Notes under the pieces: generated by a model
Told to the model about the DNA's origin: nothing
Database searches by the model: none
The model's input: the letters and a program-made list of their open reading frames with translations, nothing else
Shown here: positions 56,245 to 64,000 of the stretch, one piece after another
Layout of the letters: every line of letters begins with the position of its first letter
How positions within the stretch are numbered: the first letter of the stretch is position 1
NCBI GenBank assembly: GCA_964619555.1
Contig: CAZUDV010000007.1
Location: 1-64,000, forward strand
Origin: JAGOPY01 sp964619555
GTDB lineage: Bacteria; Bacteroidota; Bacteroidia; Bacteroidales; JAGOPY01
Reading direction: 5' to 3'
Length of the DNA stretch: 64,000 nucleotides
Translations under genes and position numbers: made by a program

Positions 56245-56571
56245 ATGAGTGATAAAGCTTTCATTAAGAATGAACTGGAGCAAAAGATCATCCAGGTGCT
56301 GAAAAGCATTTATGATCCTGAGATTCCGGTTAATATCTATGAGATCGGCCTGATATACGGGATAATGATCGATGATGATTTCCGTGTCCGTATCGTGATG
56401 ACACTGACGACCCCGAATTGCCCGGTGGCAGAGAGCCTTCCGGCCGAAGTCCATGATAAAGTGAAAATGATCGATGGAGTGAAGGACGTGGACCTCGAGC
56501 TGACCTTCGATCCCCCCTGGGATATGAGCATGCTTACTCCCGAGGCCAGGCTGGAACTGGGAATAGATTAG
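56245..56571 (+). CDS. MIP18/DUF59-family Fe-S assembly protein (SufT-like, 108 aa)
   Basis: Core motifs are IYDPEIPVNIYEIGLIYG and TLTTPNCPVAESLP (the conserved cysteine), then DLELTFDPPWDMSMLTPEARLELG. This is the 'SUF system protein' type that assists Fe-S cluster maturation. It is usually next to suf genes; here it is 7 kb from sufE and directly precedes dxs (5-bp gap), which feeds the Fe-S-dependent MEP pathway. Confidence 0.9.
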   Translation: MSDKAFIKNELEQKIIQVLKSIYDPEIPVNIYEIGLIYGIMIDDDFRVRIVMTLTTPNCPVAESLPAEVHDKVKMIDGVKDVDLELTFDPPWDMSMLTPEARLELGID

Positions 56572-56576
56572 CACTA

Positions 56577-58370
56577 ATGGGGTTGCTTGAGAACATAAAC
56601 TCTCCGAAAGATTTAAAATTACTCGAGGTATCACAACTTCCGCGATTGTGCCACGAGATACGGGAATTCATCATCGACCAGACCTCGCAAAATCCGGGAC
56701 ATGTCGGGTCGAGCCTTGGCGCTGTCGAGCTTGCCGTTGCCATTCACTTCGTCTTCAACACTCCTTATGACCAGCTAATCTGGGATGTGGGCCACCAGGC
56801 CTATGCGCATAAGATCCTGACCGGACGTCGCGAAACGTTCCATACCAACCGCATGTACGGTGGCATCAGTGGTTTCCCTAAAATGAGCGAAAGCGAATAC
56901 GACGCCTTCGGTACCGGTCACTCTTCCACTTCCCTTTCGGCCGCATTGGGTATGGCCATTGCCTCCAAACTTCAGCATGACGATCTCCGTCACCATATTT
57001 CCGTGATCGGGGATGCTGCCATTGCGGGCGGAATGGCCATGGAAGCGCTCAACAATGCCGGGGTCTACCAGGCCAACCTGCTCGTGGTGCTCAACGATAA
57101 TGGAATTTCCATCGATGAGAATGTCGGCGCGATGAAGGATTACCTCCTGAAGATCGGTAAAGGGCAGCCCAGCCTGCATACCCGAAGCAATTTCTTCGAA
57201 TCTTTCAACTTCCAGTACTTCGGCCCCACCGACGGACACGATGTCATCGGCCTCGTCCATCAATTGCAGGAGATCCGGAATATCAGCGGTCCAAAACTGC
57301 TGCATGCCATCACCACTAAAGGCAAGGGATTTAAAAAAGCGGAGGAACACCAGACGATCTATCACGCTCCAGGCCTTTTCAACAAGGAAACAGGGGAAAT
57401 TCTCGACATGGAACCACCCGGACAACCGCCAAAATACCAGTGGGTTTTCGGCCGGACCTTACTGGAACTGGCCGAAATGAACGATAAAGTTGTCGGGATC
57501 ACCCCCGCTATGCCAACCGGTTCGTCACTGAACCTGATGATGGCAAAGATGCCCGGCCGGGCCTTCGATGTTGGGATTGCTGAACAGCATGCCGTGACCT
57601 TTGCGGCAGGACTGGCAGCGCGTGGAATGGTCCCGTTCTGCAATATTTATTCCAGCTTCATGCAAAGGGCATATGACCAGGTTATACACGATGTCGCCCT
57701 GCAGGACCTGCATGTGGTATTCTGCCTTGACCGGGCAGGATTGGTCGGTGAAGACGGAGCAACGCACCACGGTACTTTCGACCTGGCCTGTTTCCGATCA
57801 ATTCCGAATCTCACCATCTGTTCCCCATTGAATGAGTCGGAGCTCCGGAACATGATGTTCACCGCCCAGCTTCCCGGAGCAGGTCCTTACGTAATCCGGT
57901 ATCCCAAGGGAAGGGGGACGATGCAGGACTGGCAGACCCCATTCACCGAATTGACCGCGGGGAAAGGGAGGAAACTTTGCGACGGAAAAGATATGGCAAT
58001 CCTTTCTATAGGTCCTGCCGGCATTACCGTTGCTAAAGCAATAGACGAACTGAACAAAGAAAATATCAGTTGCGCGCACTACGATATGCGGTACCTGAAA
58101 CCCATCGACGAAGAACTGCTGCACGAAGTTTTCAGAAATTTCGATAAGGTCATAACGGTGGAAGATGGCGCCATTACAGGCGGGCTGGGCAGTGCCGTTG
58201 TGGAATTCATGACCGGAAACGGATATCATGCCAGCGTGAAACGACTGGGCGTACCGGACCGTTTCATCGAGCAGGGCAGTGTGGGCGAATTGATGGCAGA
58301 GTGCGGGTACGACAAGGCTGGAATCATTCGCAGTGCAAAGGTCATAGTTCAAAGTTCAAAGTTGAGTTAG
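56577..58370 (+). CDS. dxs: 1-deoxy-D-xylulose-5-phosphate synthase (597 aa)
   Basis: TPP enzyme condensing pyruvate and glyceraldehyde 3-phosphate, the first step of MEP isoprenoid synthesis. Motifs: IWDVGHQAYAHKILTGRR, the TPP/Mg motif GDAAIAGGMAMEALNNAG, GIAEQHAVTFAAGLA and CLDRAGLVGEDGATHHG. Somewhat shorter than the common 620-640 residues. The last codons (VIVQSSKLS) are encoded by a GTTCAAA minisatellite, so the natural C-terminus has been replaced or extended by repeat sequence. Confidence 0.95.
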   Translation: MGLLENINSPKDLKLLEVSQLPRLCHEIREFIIDQTSQNPGHVGSSLGAVELAVAIHFVFNTPYDQLIWDVGHQAYAHKILTGRRETFHTNRMYGGISGFPKMSESEYDAFGTGHSSTSLSAALGMAIASKLQHDDLRHHISVIGDAAIAGGMAMEALNNAGVYQANLLVVLNDNGISIDENVGAMKDYLLKIGKGQPSLHTRSNFFESFNFQYFGPTDGHDVIGLVHQLQEIRNISGPKLLHAITTKGKGFKKAEEHQTIYHAPGLFNKETGEILDMEPPGQPPKYQWVFGRTLLELAEMNDKVVGITPAMPTGSSLNLMMAKMPGRAFDVGIAEQHAVTFAAGLAARGMVPFCNIYSSFMQRAYDQVIHDVALQDLHVVFCLDRAGLVGEDGATHHGTFDLACFRSIPNLTICSPLNESELRNMMFTAQLPGAGPYVIRYPKGRGTMQDWQTPFTELTAGKGRKLCDGKDMAILSIGPAGITVAKAIDELNKENISCAHYDMRYLKPIDEELLHEVFRNFDKVITVEDGAITGGLGSAVVEFMTGNGYHASVKRLGVPDRFIEQGSVGELMAECGYDKAGIIRSAKVIVQSSKLS

Positions 58371-58506
58371 TGAGTTAATTAGTTAATTAGTTAGCTGGTT
58401 TGTTGGTTTGTCGATTGAAGGAAGCTGACATGGTCTGATAAACATGTTGACTATAAACTATCCGACTATAAATTTAACTTTGCACCTTGAACTTTGAATT
58501 TTGAAC
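58347..58506. repeat. inverted GTTCAAA / TTTGAAC arrays bracketing AGTTAATT and GGTTTGTT repeats
   Basis: The left part GTTCAAAGTTCAAAGTT (58347-58363) is inside the end of dxs. The right part (58487-58506, TTGAAC then TTTGAA then TTTTGAAC) is its inverted counterpart and includes the TTG start codon of the next gene. Between them lie AGTTAATT copies (58373-58395) and GGTTTGTTGGTTTGT (58397-58411). Confidence 0.75.
58475..58482 (+). promoter_or_regulatory. -7 promoter element of the TSUP gene
   Basis: TAACTTTG matches TAnnTTTG, 18 bp before the TTG at 58501. Confidence 0.5.
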
Positions 58507-59289
58507 TGGATTGAAATTTCTGTTCTGATTTTTTCCGGCCTGGCGGTCGGCTTTATCAACACCCTGGCGGGCGGGGGATCTGTGATATCGCTCTCCGTGC
58601 TTATGCTCATGGGATTGCCGGCACCCGTTGCCAACGGCACGAACCGGATTGCAGTAACCATTCAAACCCTCACTGCTGCCACCGTTTTCAGGCGGCAGAA
58701 AGTACTCGACCTTAAAAAAGGCACGATCCTGGGTATCCCCTCCGCAATTGGCTCATTGCTGGGCGCTTATATTGCCATCGACATCAACGAATCTGTCTTT
58801 GAGAAGGCCTTCGCGGTAATCATGCTGATCATGCTGGTCTTCGTCTTTTTCAATCCCGATAAATACATATATGGCAAACAGGAACTGGTGGATAAGAAAG
58901 TCACCCCGTTCCAATGGGTCATTTTCTTTATTCTTGGGGTTTACGGTGGTTTCGTACACGTCGGAATCGGCTATTTCCTGCTGGCAGCCCTTGTGTTAAA
59001 TGCCGGGTACGACCTGGTCCGTGCCAATGCGGTCAAGGTACTCATCGTATTGATGTATATGCCATTTTCCTTCCTGGTCTTCCTTTGGATGAGCGACATT
59101 AACTGGACTTACGGGCTGGTGATGATGATCGGTTCGGTGGTGGGGGCATTCATAGCCAGCCACCTGGCCGTGAAAAGAGGTATTGCTTTTGTAAAATGGT
59201 CGGTGGTAGTGGTCACGATATTCATGGCCGGGCACTTCCTGGGAATATACGATATCAAGGAGATGTTCGGGCATATGCTTGGCAAGTAA
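58501..59289 (+). CDS. TSUP-family (TauE/SafE-like) membrane permease (262 aa)
   Basis: Eight predicted membrane segments with two GFINTLAGGGS/GGFVHVGIGYF-type repeats, the TSUP signature. Members export sulfite, sulfonates or related anions; the substrate here is unknown. The best start is a TTG (58501), since no ATG or GTG lies ahead of the first helix, and this TTG is part of a minisatellite copy. Confidence 0.88.
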   Translation: MNWIEISVLIFSGLAVGFINTLAGGGSVISLSVLMLMGLPAPVANGTNRIAVTIQTLTAATVFRRQKVLDLKKGTILGIPSAIGSLLGAYIAIDINESVFEKAFAVIMLIMLVFVFFNPDKYIYGKQELVDKKVTPFQWVIFFILGVYGGFVHVGIGYFLLAALVLNAGYDLVRANAVKVLIVLMYMPFSFLVFLWMSDINWTYGLVMMIGSVVGAFIASHLAVKRGIAFVKWSVVVVTIFMAGHFLGIYDIKEMFGHMLGK

Positions 59290-59345
59290 GACTAAGGTTT
59301 AAATGTAAGGGTAAACAGGTGCGAAGCACCGTAATATTTATACCG

Positions 59346-60311
59346 ATGGCAAAGAATTCCATCCTTCTGCTTCTGGCACTGGCCCTGATCACCAGTTGCA
59401 GTCAAACAACACATCCCCGTCCGGATTATGTCCTAGTCATTCATGGCGGGGCAGGGGTGATGGATAAAAAAGATTTCACCCCGGAGCTGGAACTGGCTTA
59501 CCGGGACAAACTCGCTGAGGCGCTTGACAGCGGTGAAATCATCCTCAAATCCGGGAGATCGGCTATGGATGCTGTATCAGCCGCTGTTATGGTAATGGAG
59601 GACTCTCCCCTCTTCAATGCCGGCAAGGGCGCTGTTTTTGCCGAGACTGGTGAAAACGAGATGGATGCCGCCGTCATGAATGGCCTGAACCTGTCGGCCG
59701 GTGCAGTCGCCGGGGTCCGGACCATCAAAAATCCCATCCTGGCGGCCCGGAAAGTTATGGAAGAATCGAAACACGTCCTGCTCGTTCGGGATGGAGCTGA
59801 AAAGTTTGCCGGGGAGCACGGGGTGGAGATCGTGGATCCTGCCTATTTTTTCACGGAAAGAAGATGGGATGCCCTGCAGAAAGCACAGAAACATGGCACA
59901 GTGGGAGCTGTGGCGCTGGATAAGGCCGGAAACCTGGCAGCGGCCACCTCAACGGGCGGAATGACCAACAAGATGACCGGCCGGGTGGGCGACACACCGG
60001 TCATTGGCGCCGGGACTTATGCCAATAACGCGACCTGCGCGATCTCCGCAACGGGCCACGGGGAATATTTCATCCGCTACGCTGTAGCGCACGACATCTC
60101 CGCCCTGATGGAGTACAAGGGCCTGAGCCTGGAAGCCGCGGCCAATGAAGTCATATTCAATAAACTCCTTCCTGCCGGAGGAACCGGCGGCGTTATTGCC
60201 GTGGATAAAAACGGCAACTATACCATGCCCTTCAATACCAGCGGCATGTTCCGGGGGGCGGTGGTTGCCGGCAGTAATCCGACCATTGAAATTTTCAGGA
60301 TTGAAGATTGA
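59346..60311 (+). CDS. isoaspartyl peptidase / L-asparaginase, Ntn-hydrolase type, lipoprotein (321 aa)
   Basis: Plant-type (type III) asparaginase that self-cleaves to expose an N-terminal threonine. The nucleophile is in KHGTVGAVALD (Thr about 185), with substrate-side motifs VIHGGAGVM, GKGAVFAETGENEMDAAVM and GAGTYANNATCAISATGHGE. A lipobox (LALITSC, Cys 18) puts it in the periplasm or outer membrane. The frame extends to 59196, but that overlaps the TSUP gene, so ATG 59346 is chosen. A small hairpin GGTGC-GAA-GCACC (59318-59330) lies upstream. Confidence 0.93.
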   Translation: MAKNSILLLLALALITSCSQTTHPRPDYVLVIHGGAGVMDKKDFTPELELAYRDKLAEALDSGEIILKSGRSAMDAVSAAVMVMEDSPLFNAGKGAVFAETGENEMDAAVMNGLNLSAGAVAGVRTIKNPILAARKVMEESKHVLLVRDGAEKFAGEHGVEIVDPAYFFTERRWDALQKAQKHGTVGAVALDKAGNLAAATSTGGMTNKMTGRVGDTPVIGAGTYANNATCAISATGHGEYFIRYAVAHDISALMEYKGLSLEAAANEVIFNKLLPAGGTGGVIAVDKNGNYTMPFNTSGMFRGAVVAGSNPTIEIFRIED

Positions 60312-60411
60312 GTTCAGCAACCATCCATTTGCCTGATCTCAATTTTGGAATCACCTTCTTATCAATGCATTCGTGCCTGCGGTACTTGATGTCATGGTAC
60401 GGGACTTACAA

Positions 60412-60459
60412 CCCCTGAATGAATTCCGGGGCTATATTCAAAATGTTCCTTCGGAACAT
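60412..60459. repeat. double-hairpin palindromic element (REP-like)
   Basis: The first hairpin is CCCC..GGGG (60412-60431) with an inner GAAT/ATTC stem, one mismatch and a two-base loop. The second is ATGTTCC-TTC-GGAACAT (60443-60459). Two closely spaced imperfect palindromes in a non-coding gap are typical of dispersed REP-like elements; dispersal cannot be shown from one copy. Confidence 0.55.
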
Positions 60460-60501
60460 CTTAGAGCCAATGCCTGCCATCTCCACCTTTCCACCTTCCC
60501 A

Positions 60502-60573
60502 CTTTTCCACTTTTCCACTTTTCCACCTTTCCACTTTTCCACCTTTCCACTTTTCCACCTTTCCACTTTTCCA
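60502..60573. repeat. octamer array (CTTTTCCA / CCTTTCCA)x9
   Basis: Nine 8-bp units with a single alternating C/T variant, preceded by degenerate copies back to about 60482. It ends 18 bp from the stop of the permease gene at 60591. Confidence 0.95.
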
Positions 60574-60590
60574 CTCCTCCCCCATTTCCC

Positions 60591-61373
60591 TCAAAAATCC
60601 TTCCTTCGTGCCAGTTTCAGAAATGCCAGTACCGGAACCACTACCCAAATGGTCAGGGCCATATACGCGATGGCCGTTCCGGTCGCCGTTCCCAGAAACT
60701 TCCTGAAAACCGCACCGGTATAACCCATCAGCGCTGAAATGTCGAGTTGAAGCATGATCAGTACCCTGGACAGGTCCACGGGATTGAAAAGGGTCATGAT
60801 CAGGGCGAAACGGTCCAGCGGATAATGCTCGAAAAACATGAAAATCAGCAGCAGGATGCCGTCATAGATGACTGACAGGAAAAGCCAGATAAAAATAGCA
60901 ACGCCGAATCCCCGGATCGGATTTTCGAAACGGATGGTGACCAGGAAGGCGATGCCCGTAAAGATAAACGTGAGAAAGATCCCTGTGCTGAGCAACACCA
61001 GGAAATTCAACAGAAGCCCCGTGGAAAAGATGCCGAAAAGGGCCATAGGCAGGGACACGCCGATAATAAAGCTCAAAGCCAGGGATAACGACAGGCCCAG
61101 ATATTTGCCCATGAATATGGAGCGCCTGGGCAGCGGCAATGCCAGCAGTAAATCGATGAACTCCCTGGAATTGTAATAATAGAGTGCCCCGAACAGGGTT
61201 CCGATCAGGGGGCAAAGGACCAGGATGATGTTCATCAGGCTGACGATGGTCTTCGCCAAATCGTGGCTGAAATTCAGCAAGCCAAAGGTTACCAGCAGAT
61301 AGAACAACAGGTAGGCATAGGTCCACCGGCTCCGGCTCAGGTCGTAAAAGCTATATTTCAACACCTTAAACAT
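60591..61373 (-). CDS. ABC-2-type permease, NosY-like (260 aa)
   Basis: Six hydrophobic segments, with RRSIFMGKYLGLSLSLALSF typical of NosY/ABC-2 permeases. Its start overlaps the ATPase gene by 8 bp. By position it is the membrane partner of the NosF-like ATPase in the NosDFY system that supports copper-centre (CuZ) assembly of N2O reductase. The gene name would be nosY if the operon context holds. Confidence 0.88.
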   Translation of the reverse strand: MFKVLKYSFYDLSRSRWTYAYLLFYLLVTFGLLNFSHDLAKTIVSLMNIILVLCPLIGTLFGALYYYNSREFIDLLLALPLPRRSIFMGKYLGLSLSLALSFIIGVSLPMALFGIFSTGLLLNFLVLLSTGIFLTFIFTGIAFLVTIRFENPIRGFGVAIFIWLFLSVIYDGILLLIFMFFEHYPLDRFALIMTLFNPVDLSRVLIMLQLDISALMGYTGAVFRKFLGTATGTAIAYMALTIWVVVPVLAFLKLARRKDF

Positions 61374-62073
61374 GCTGCTCGAGAGATAAGATGTTCGCTA
61401 TAGCCTCTTCCAGGTTCAACCCTTTGTACTTCTCCTTCAACTCCATCACTTCTCCCTTAAAATATACTTTTCCCTCCAGTAAGAAGACAACCTCGTCCGC
61501 CAGTTCCTCCACGAGGTGCACCATATGGGTTGTCATCAGGATGGCCTTGCCATTTTGTTTTTCATTGATCAGCAGGTCCTTGAAACGGATCAACGCCAGC
61601 GGGTCCAATCCGACAGTAGGTTCGTCCAGGATATAATATTTCGAGGAGAACATGAAAGCGATCAAAATGTTGACCTTCTGACGGGTACCGCCCGACAACT
61701 GCCGCAATGGTTTTTCCAGGTGCGGCTGCAGGCTGAAGGTATCGATGAGCCCGGAAGGGTCGGCAGGCTGATTGCGGATATCCTTTACCATGGCGATGAG
61801 TTCTTTGACCTTCAGATTCTCGGGAAATCTGGCAATCTGGGGCAAATAGCCGATATCCCTGCGATAGAGCCAGCTTTTTCCTATATTCACCCCATCCGCC
61901 AGGATTTCTCCTTTCTGGCCGATCACCATGCCCAGCATGCACTTGATGAGAGTCGTCTTGCCGGATCCGTTCGGGCCGAGAACGGCAGTGATGTTGGCCG
62001 GTTTCAGCTCCAGGTCGACGCCTTTCAGCACCTTATTCTTCCGGTAGGCTTTATGTAGTTCCCTTACAATCAT
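61366..62073 (-). CDS. ABC transporter ATP-binding protein, NosF-like (235 aa)
   Basis: Walker A GPNGSGKTTLIKCMLG, signature LRQLSGGTRQKVNILIAF and Walker B YYILDEPTVGLDPLALIRF. Overlaps nosD by 4 bp and the permease by 8 bp, so the set is translationally coupled. Homologous ATPases power NosDFY; standing alone it would be called a generic ABC-2 ATPase. Confidence 0.92.
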   Translation of the reverse strand: MIVRELHKAYRKNKVLKGVDLELKPANITAVLGPNGSGKTTLIKCMLGMVIGQKGEILADGVNIGKSWLYRRDIGYLPQIARFPENLKVKELIAMVKDIRNQPADPSGLIDTFSLQPHLEKPLRQLSGGTRQKVNILIAFMFSSKYYILDEPTVGLDPLALIRFKDLLINEKQNGKAILMTTHMVHLVEELADEVVFLLEGKVYFKGEVMELKEKYKGLNLEEAIANILSLEQHV

Positions 62074-63371
62074 CTCATTTTCAGCATCTTCATCAATGGT
62101 TTATTATCCACCAGGGTTTGGGGAGTAATGGAAGGCATGACTTTCTCCGCAAAATTGACCAGGTCCACGAACGGACTGCGCAACAATATGATAGCAGCCG
62201 GAACCTGGCTGGTTACAAATGAAAACAGTTTTACGGGCTTGTATGGCACGTCTCCTATCTGATCTTTATCCAGATCGTAACCGGTATACTCGCTCCAGAA
62301 ATTTCCATCGTATGAATTGCGGTTGATGGAAGTGTTGGTGATCACATCAAAAGTGTTTGACAGGAAATTATTCCCGGTGATCACATTATCGTTAGAGCTT
62401 CCCAGTATCTTTAACGCCCAGCCGTTTCCGGCAAATTCATTGGATTCCATCCTGAGGCGGTTGGCCCCGTCGGCATATATGCCTATGGTGTTTTCAATGA
62501 ACCGGTTGTCCTTGATCTCACCGTCGGAAATATCTTTCAGCAAAAGACCGTATGCTGACGGGCCCCAGTTCTTTTCGAAAACATTGCGGTACATGTATAT
62601 GTGATGGGAGAACATGACCGCCACCCCGGCCCCATTATCGCGAAAAGTGTTTTCAGTATAAGTGTCGTGGTTTGAGAACATGAAATGCAGCCCGTACCGC
62701 AAGTTCCGTTCACTGTGATTCTGCCCGATGGTGCTGTTTTCCACAAATTCCAGGTAAATCCCGTCCCGGTGCTGCAGGCAGGTGTTGCCCGTAACGGTTA
62801 TATTTTTTGAATACCAGAGATGCACGGCGTTGCCGGATGAGAACTCATCCTTTGCATCGCCTTCAATGTAATTGTTCCTGATGATGCAGCCCTTCGCATT
62901 TTTCACGTAAATACCAAAGAAAGTATGGATCAGCCTGTTGTTTTCTATCAGGCAATCCTTGTGCTGGTCAATCCGGATCCCTGCCATTTCCTTCACATAA
63001 CTCACGCCGCAGTTCTGTATCTGAAACCCGCTGAGCGACACGCTATCAGAGGTTATGGTAAAGACCTCAGTGGAGTCGCCTCCATCCACCACCGGAAAAT
63101 CGGTCCCCAGAAGCGTGACTTTTTTATCGATCACAATATTCCCTTCCTGGTAGAAGCCGCCAAAGACCTGAATGACATCTCCCGGAGAAGCCGCTGAGAG
63201 CGCTTTTTTCAGCGTCAGGAAAGTTTTCCCCCGGCCATCATTTCTATTTACATGGATCGTATCCGCCTTCGGCTCGATTATACCGGAAAAGAACAGCGCG
63301 ATCAGGGTAAATCCTGAGATCGTCCGTTTGATTAAGTGACCAGGCCGGTTGATATTATTCCCTGGGCCCAT
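62070..63371 (-). CDS. nosD: NosD, periplasmic beta-helix maturation factor of nitrous oxide reductase (433 aa)
   Basis: After a signal peptide (about 1-36) comes a right-handed beta-helix of about 22-residue coils, visible as repeated 'N.ITGNTC', 'NSTIGQNHSERN' and 'NNYIEGDAKDEFSSGNAVHL' patterns, with the conserved C-terminal segment NRNSYDGNFWSEYTGYDLDKD. NosD is needed for CuZ site assembly in NosZ. Its start overlaps nosL by 17 bp. Confidence 0.94.
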   Translation of the reverse strand: MGPGNNINRPGHLIKRTISGFTLIALFFSGIIEPKADTIHVNRNDGRGKTFLTLKKALSAASPGDVIQVFGGFYQEGNIVIDKKVTLLGTDFPVVDGGDSTEVFTITSDSVSLSGFQIQNCGVSYVKEMAGIRIDQHKDCLIENNRLIHTFFGIYVKNAKGCIIRNNYIEGDAKDEFSSGNAVHLWYSKNITVTGNTCLQHRDGIYLEFVENSTIGQNHSERNLRYGLHFMFSNHDTYTENTFRDNGAGVAVMFSHHIYMYRNVFEKNWGPSAYGLLLKDISDGEIKDNRFIENTIGIYADGANRLRMESNEFAGNGWALKILGSSNDNVITGNNFLSNTFDVITNTSINRNSYDGNFWSEYTGYDLDKDQIGDVPYKPVKLFSFVTSQVPAAIILLRSPFVDLVNFAEKVMPSITPQTLVDNKPLMKMLKMR

Positions 63372-63816
63372 TCAACCTTAACAGATTAAAGTTCTCGTTC
63401 AGGCCGTCCCAGCAATAGACTTTTCCTCCGTATATCTCCTTGAAATTCATGGCCGTCGCTTCAGTTTCGAACGCAGTGAGGTACATCCCCATCGGACTGG
63501 GAAGGTTCTTGCTGTGAAGGATATGGCTTTGCATCGCGTCCACCAGTTTTCCCGGCTGGTCGAAGGGGGTGAACAACATCAGGCGAAAGTTTTCTTCGCC
63601 GTTTTTCCGTTCTTCCAGAAATTCGATCAGGCATTCGATAGAATCGAATTTATATACTTTCCCTTTATCCGAAACGACTTCCGTGCCATAACGATGGTCC
63701 ATGATCGTCATTTCGCACAGGACACAATTATCTTCCCCATAATGAATAGGTTCAGGGGATATCGAGCAGGCACCGACGAGGATCAGCAATAACGAACACA
63801 CGGTAAAGATTCTCAT
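63355..63816 (-). CDS. nosL: NosL copper chaperone lipoprotein (153 aa)
   Basis: A lipobox (LVGAC, Cys 17) precedes the NosL metal-binding motif CVLCEM (C31, C34, M36). The rest has YKFDSIECLIEFLEE and LPSPMGMYLTAFETEATAM. Supplies Cu(I) for N2O reductase maturation. Its ATG overlaps the upstream gene's stop (ATGA), so it is coupled to it. Confidence 0.95.
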   Translation of the reverse strand: MRIFTVCSLLLILVGACSISPEPIHYGEDNCVLCEMTIMDHRYGTEVVSDKGKVYKFDSIECLIEFLEERKNGEENFRLMLFTPFDQPGKLVDAMQSHILHSKNLPSPMGMYLTAFETEATAMNFKEIYGGKVYCWDGLNENFNLLRLNGPRE

Positions 63817-64000
63817 GTCGATTTCTTTTTTGAAAACCAGAATGCCAGAAAACCCAAAAATATAGAAAGTCCGAAAAACAGGCTGCCCCAGTTAGGATAG
63901 GAATAAGCAATAAAATTGAGCAGCGCTTTTTTACCAAAAAGAGGGGGTTGATAGACCATTCCCGGAACTTTAATTGGTGCAGTGGGCGAGAGGTTATGTC
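63813..64000 (-). CDS. partial membrane-anchored protein upstream of nosL (C-terminal 61 aa)
   Basis: The frame is open from the window edge to a TGA at 63813-63815. The visible end has SPTAPIKVPGMVYQPPLFG, then a single transmembrane helix (WGSLFFGLSIFLGFLAFWF) and a basic tail (SKKKST). It overlaps nosL by 4 bp, so it belongs to the nos operon. It may be the membrane-anchored redox or cytochrome-type protein often placed between nosZ and nosL in Bacteroidota, but too little is present to name it. Confidence 0.7.
   Translation of the reverse strand, partial: HNLSPTAPIKVPGMVYQPPLFGKKALLNFIAYSYPNWGSLFFGLSIFLGFLAFWFSKKKST

Noticed and set aside
59318..59330. GGTGC-GAA-GCACC hairpin as a terminator or riboswitch
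   Set aside because: The stem is only 5 bp, has no T-tract and no surrounding conserved structure.
44994..60573. Short tandem arrays considered as CRISPR
   Set aside because: Units are 7-9 bp with no unique spacers and no cas genes nearby.
60373..60723. 116-codon plus-strand frame across the octamer array
   Set aside because: It is made of the repeat (Ser-Thr-Phe-Pro/His runs) and the antisense of the permease gene.
63752..63937. 61-codon frame with a lipoprotein-like start overlapping nosL
   Set aside because: It is out of frame with the membrane protein whose stop overlaps the nosL ATG, and that frame has the better family-like features (transmembrane helix and basic tail).

Overview
The window looks like a chromosomal segment of an uncultured Bacteroidota bacterium, probably near Bacteroidales. 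Evidence: giant secreted proteins ending in type IX secretion (T9SS) C-terminal sorting domains; many start regions preceded by the Bacteroidota -7 element TAnnTTTG; a sufBCDS-sufE iron-sulfur operon; a nos accessory cluster of the type linked to clade II N2O reductase; and Bacteroidota-like SerS, RsmA, UvrC and ThiL. I saw no rRNA, tRNA, CRISPR array, transposase or prophage gene.

Positions 1-24169 (minus strand) hold a tandem family of four giant secreted multidomain proteins. The first is cut by the window edge; the others are about 2001, 2573 and 2763 residues. They share one scaffold: signal peptide, a 'DGWNG' domain, carboxypeptidase-regulatory-like domains, FN3 domains, cleaved-adhesin (choice-of-anchor J) domains and a T9SS tail. 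They differ at about five fixed positions, which are either empty or carry alternative cassettes (PPC-like, jelly-roll-like, DGWNG, two kinds of beta-propeller, GEVED, nidogen-like, a 206-residue insert). Blocks of 350-750 bp are nearly identical between copies, suggesting gene conversion. The 24 kb copy is split by an in-frame TGA.

Positions 24.5-30.5 kb (plus) hold housekeeping genes: a DMT permease, rplU-rpmA with a terminator, serS, a TPR protein and rsmA. Positions 30.5-36.5 kb (minus) hold two VPS10/BNR-type beta-propeller proteins, one with a T9SS tail. Positions 36.7-40.4 kb hold a 2-oxoacid:ferredoxin oxidoreductase (alpha, plus an unusual beta-gamma fusion) divergent from a glutaryl-CoA dehydrogenase-like gene. 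uvrC and thiL follow on the minus strand.

Positions 43.5-49.6 kb (plus) hold sufB-sufC-sufD-sufS, a broken four-helix-bundle (IVP) gene flanked by inverted GTTCCA arrays, and sufE. Positions 49.7-56.2 kb hold a TetR regulator, a TolC/MFP/RND tripartite efflux pump and a small PII-like protein. A MIP18-family Fe-S gene and dxs follow under their own promoter, then a TSUP permease and a lipoprotein-type isoaspartyl peptidase/asparaginase. Positions 60.6-64 kb (minus) hold the overlapping nos accessory operon: partial membrane protein, nosL, nosD, ATPase and permease. Several gene gaps in the right half contain 7-9 bp minisatellites, some in inverted pairs and some running into coding ends or start codons.
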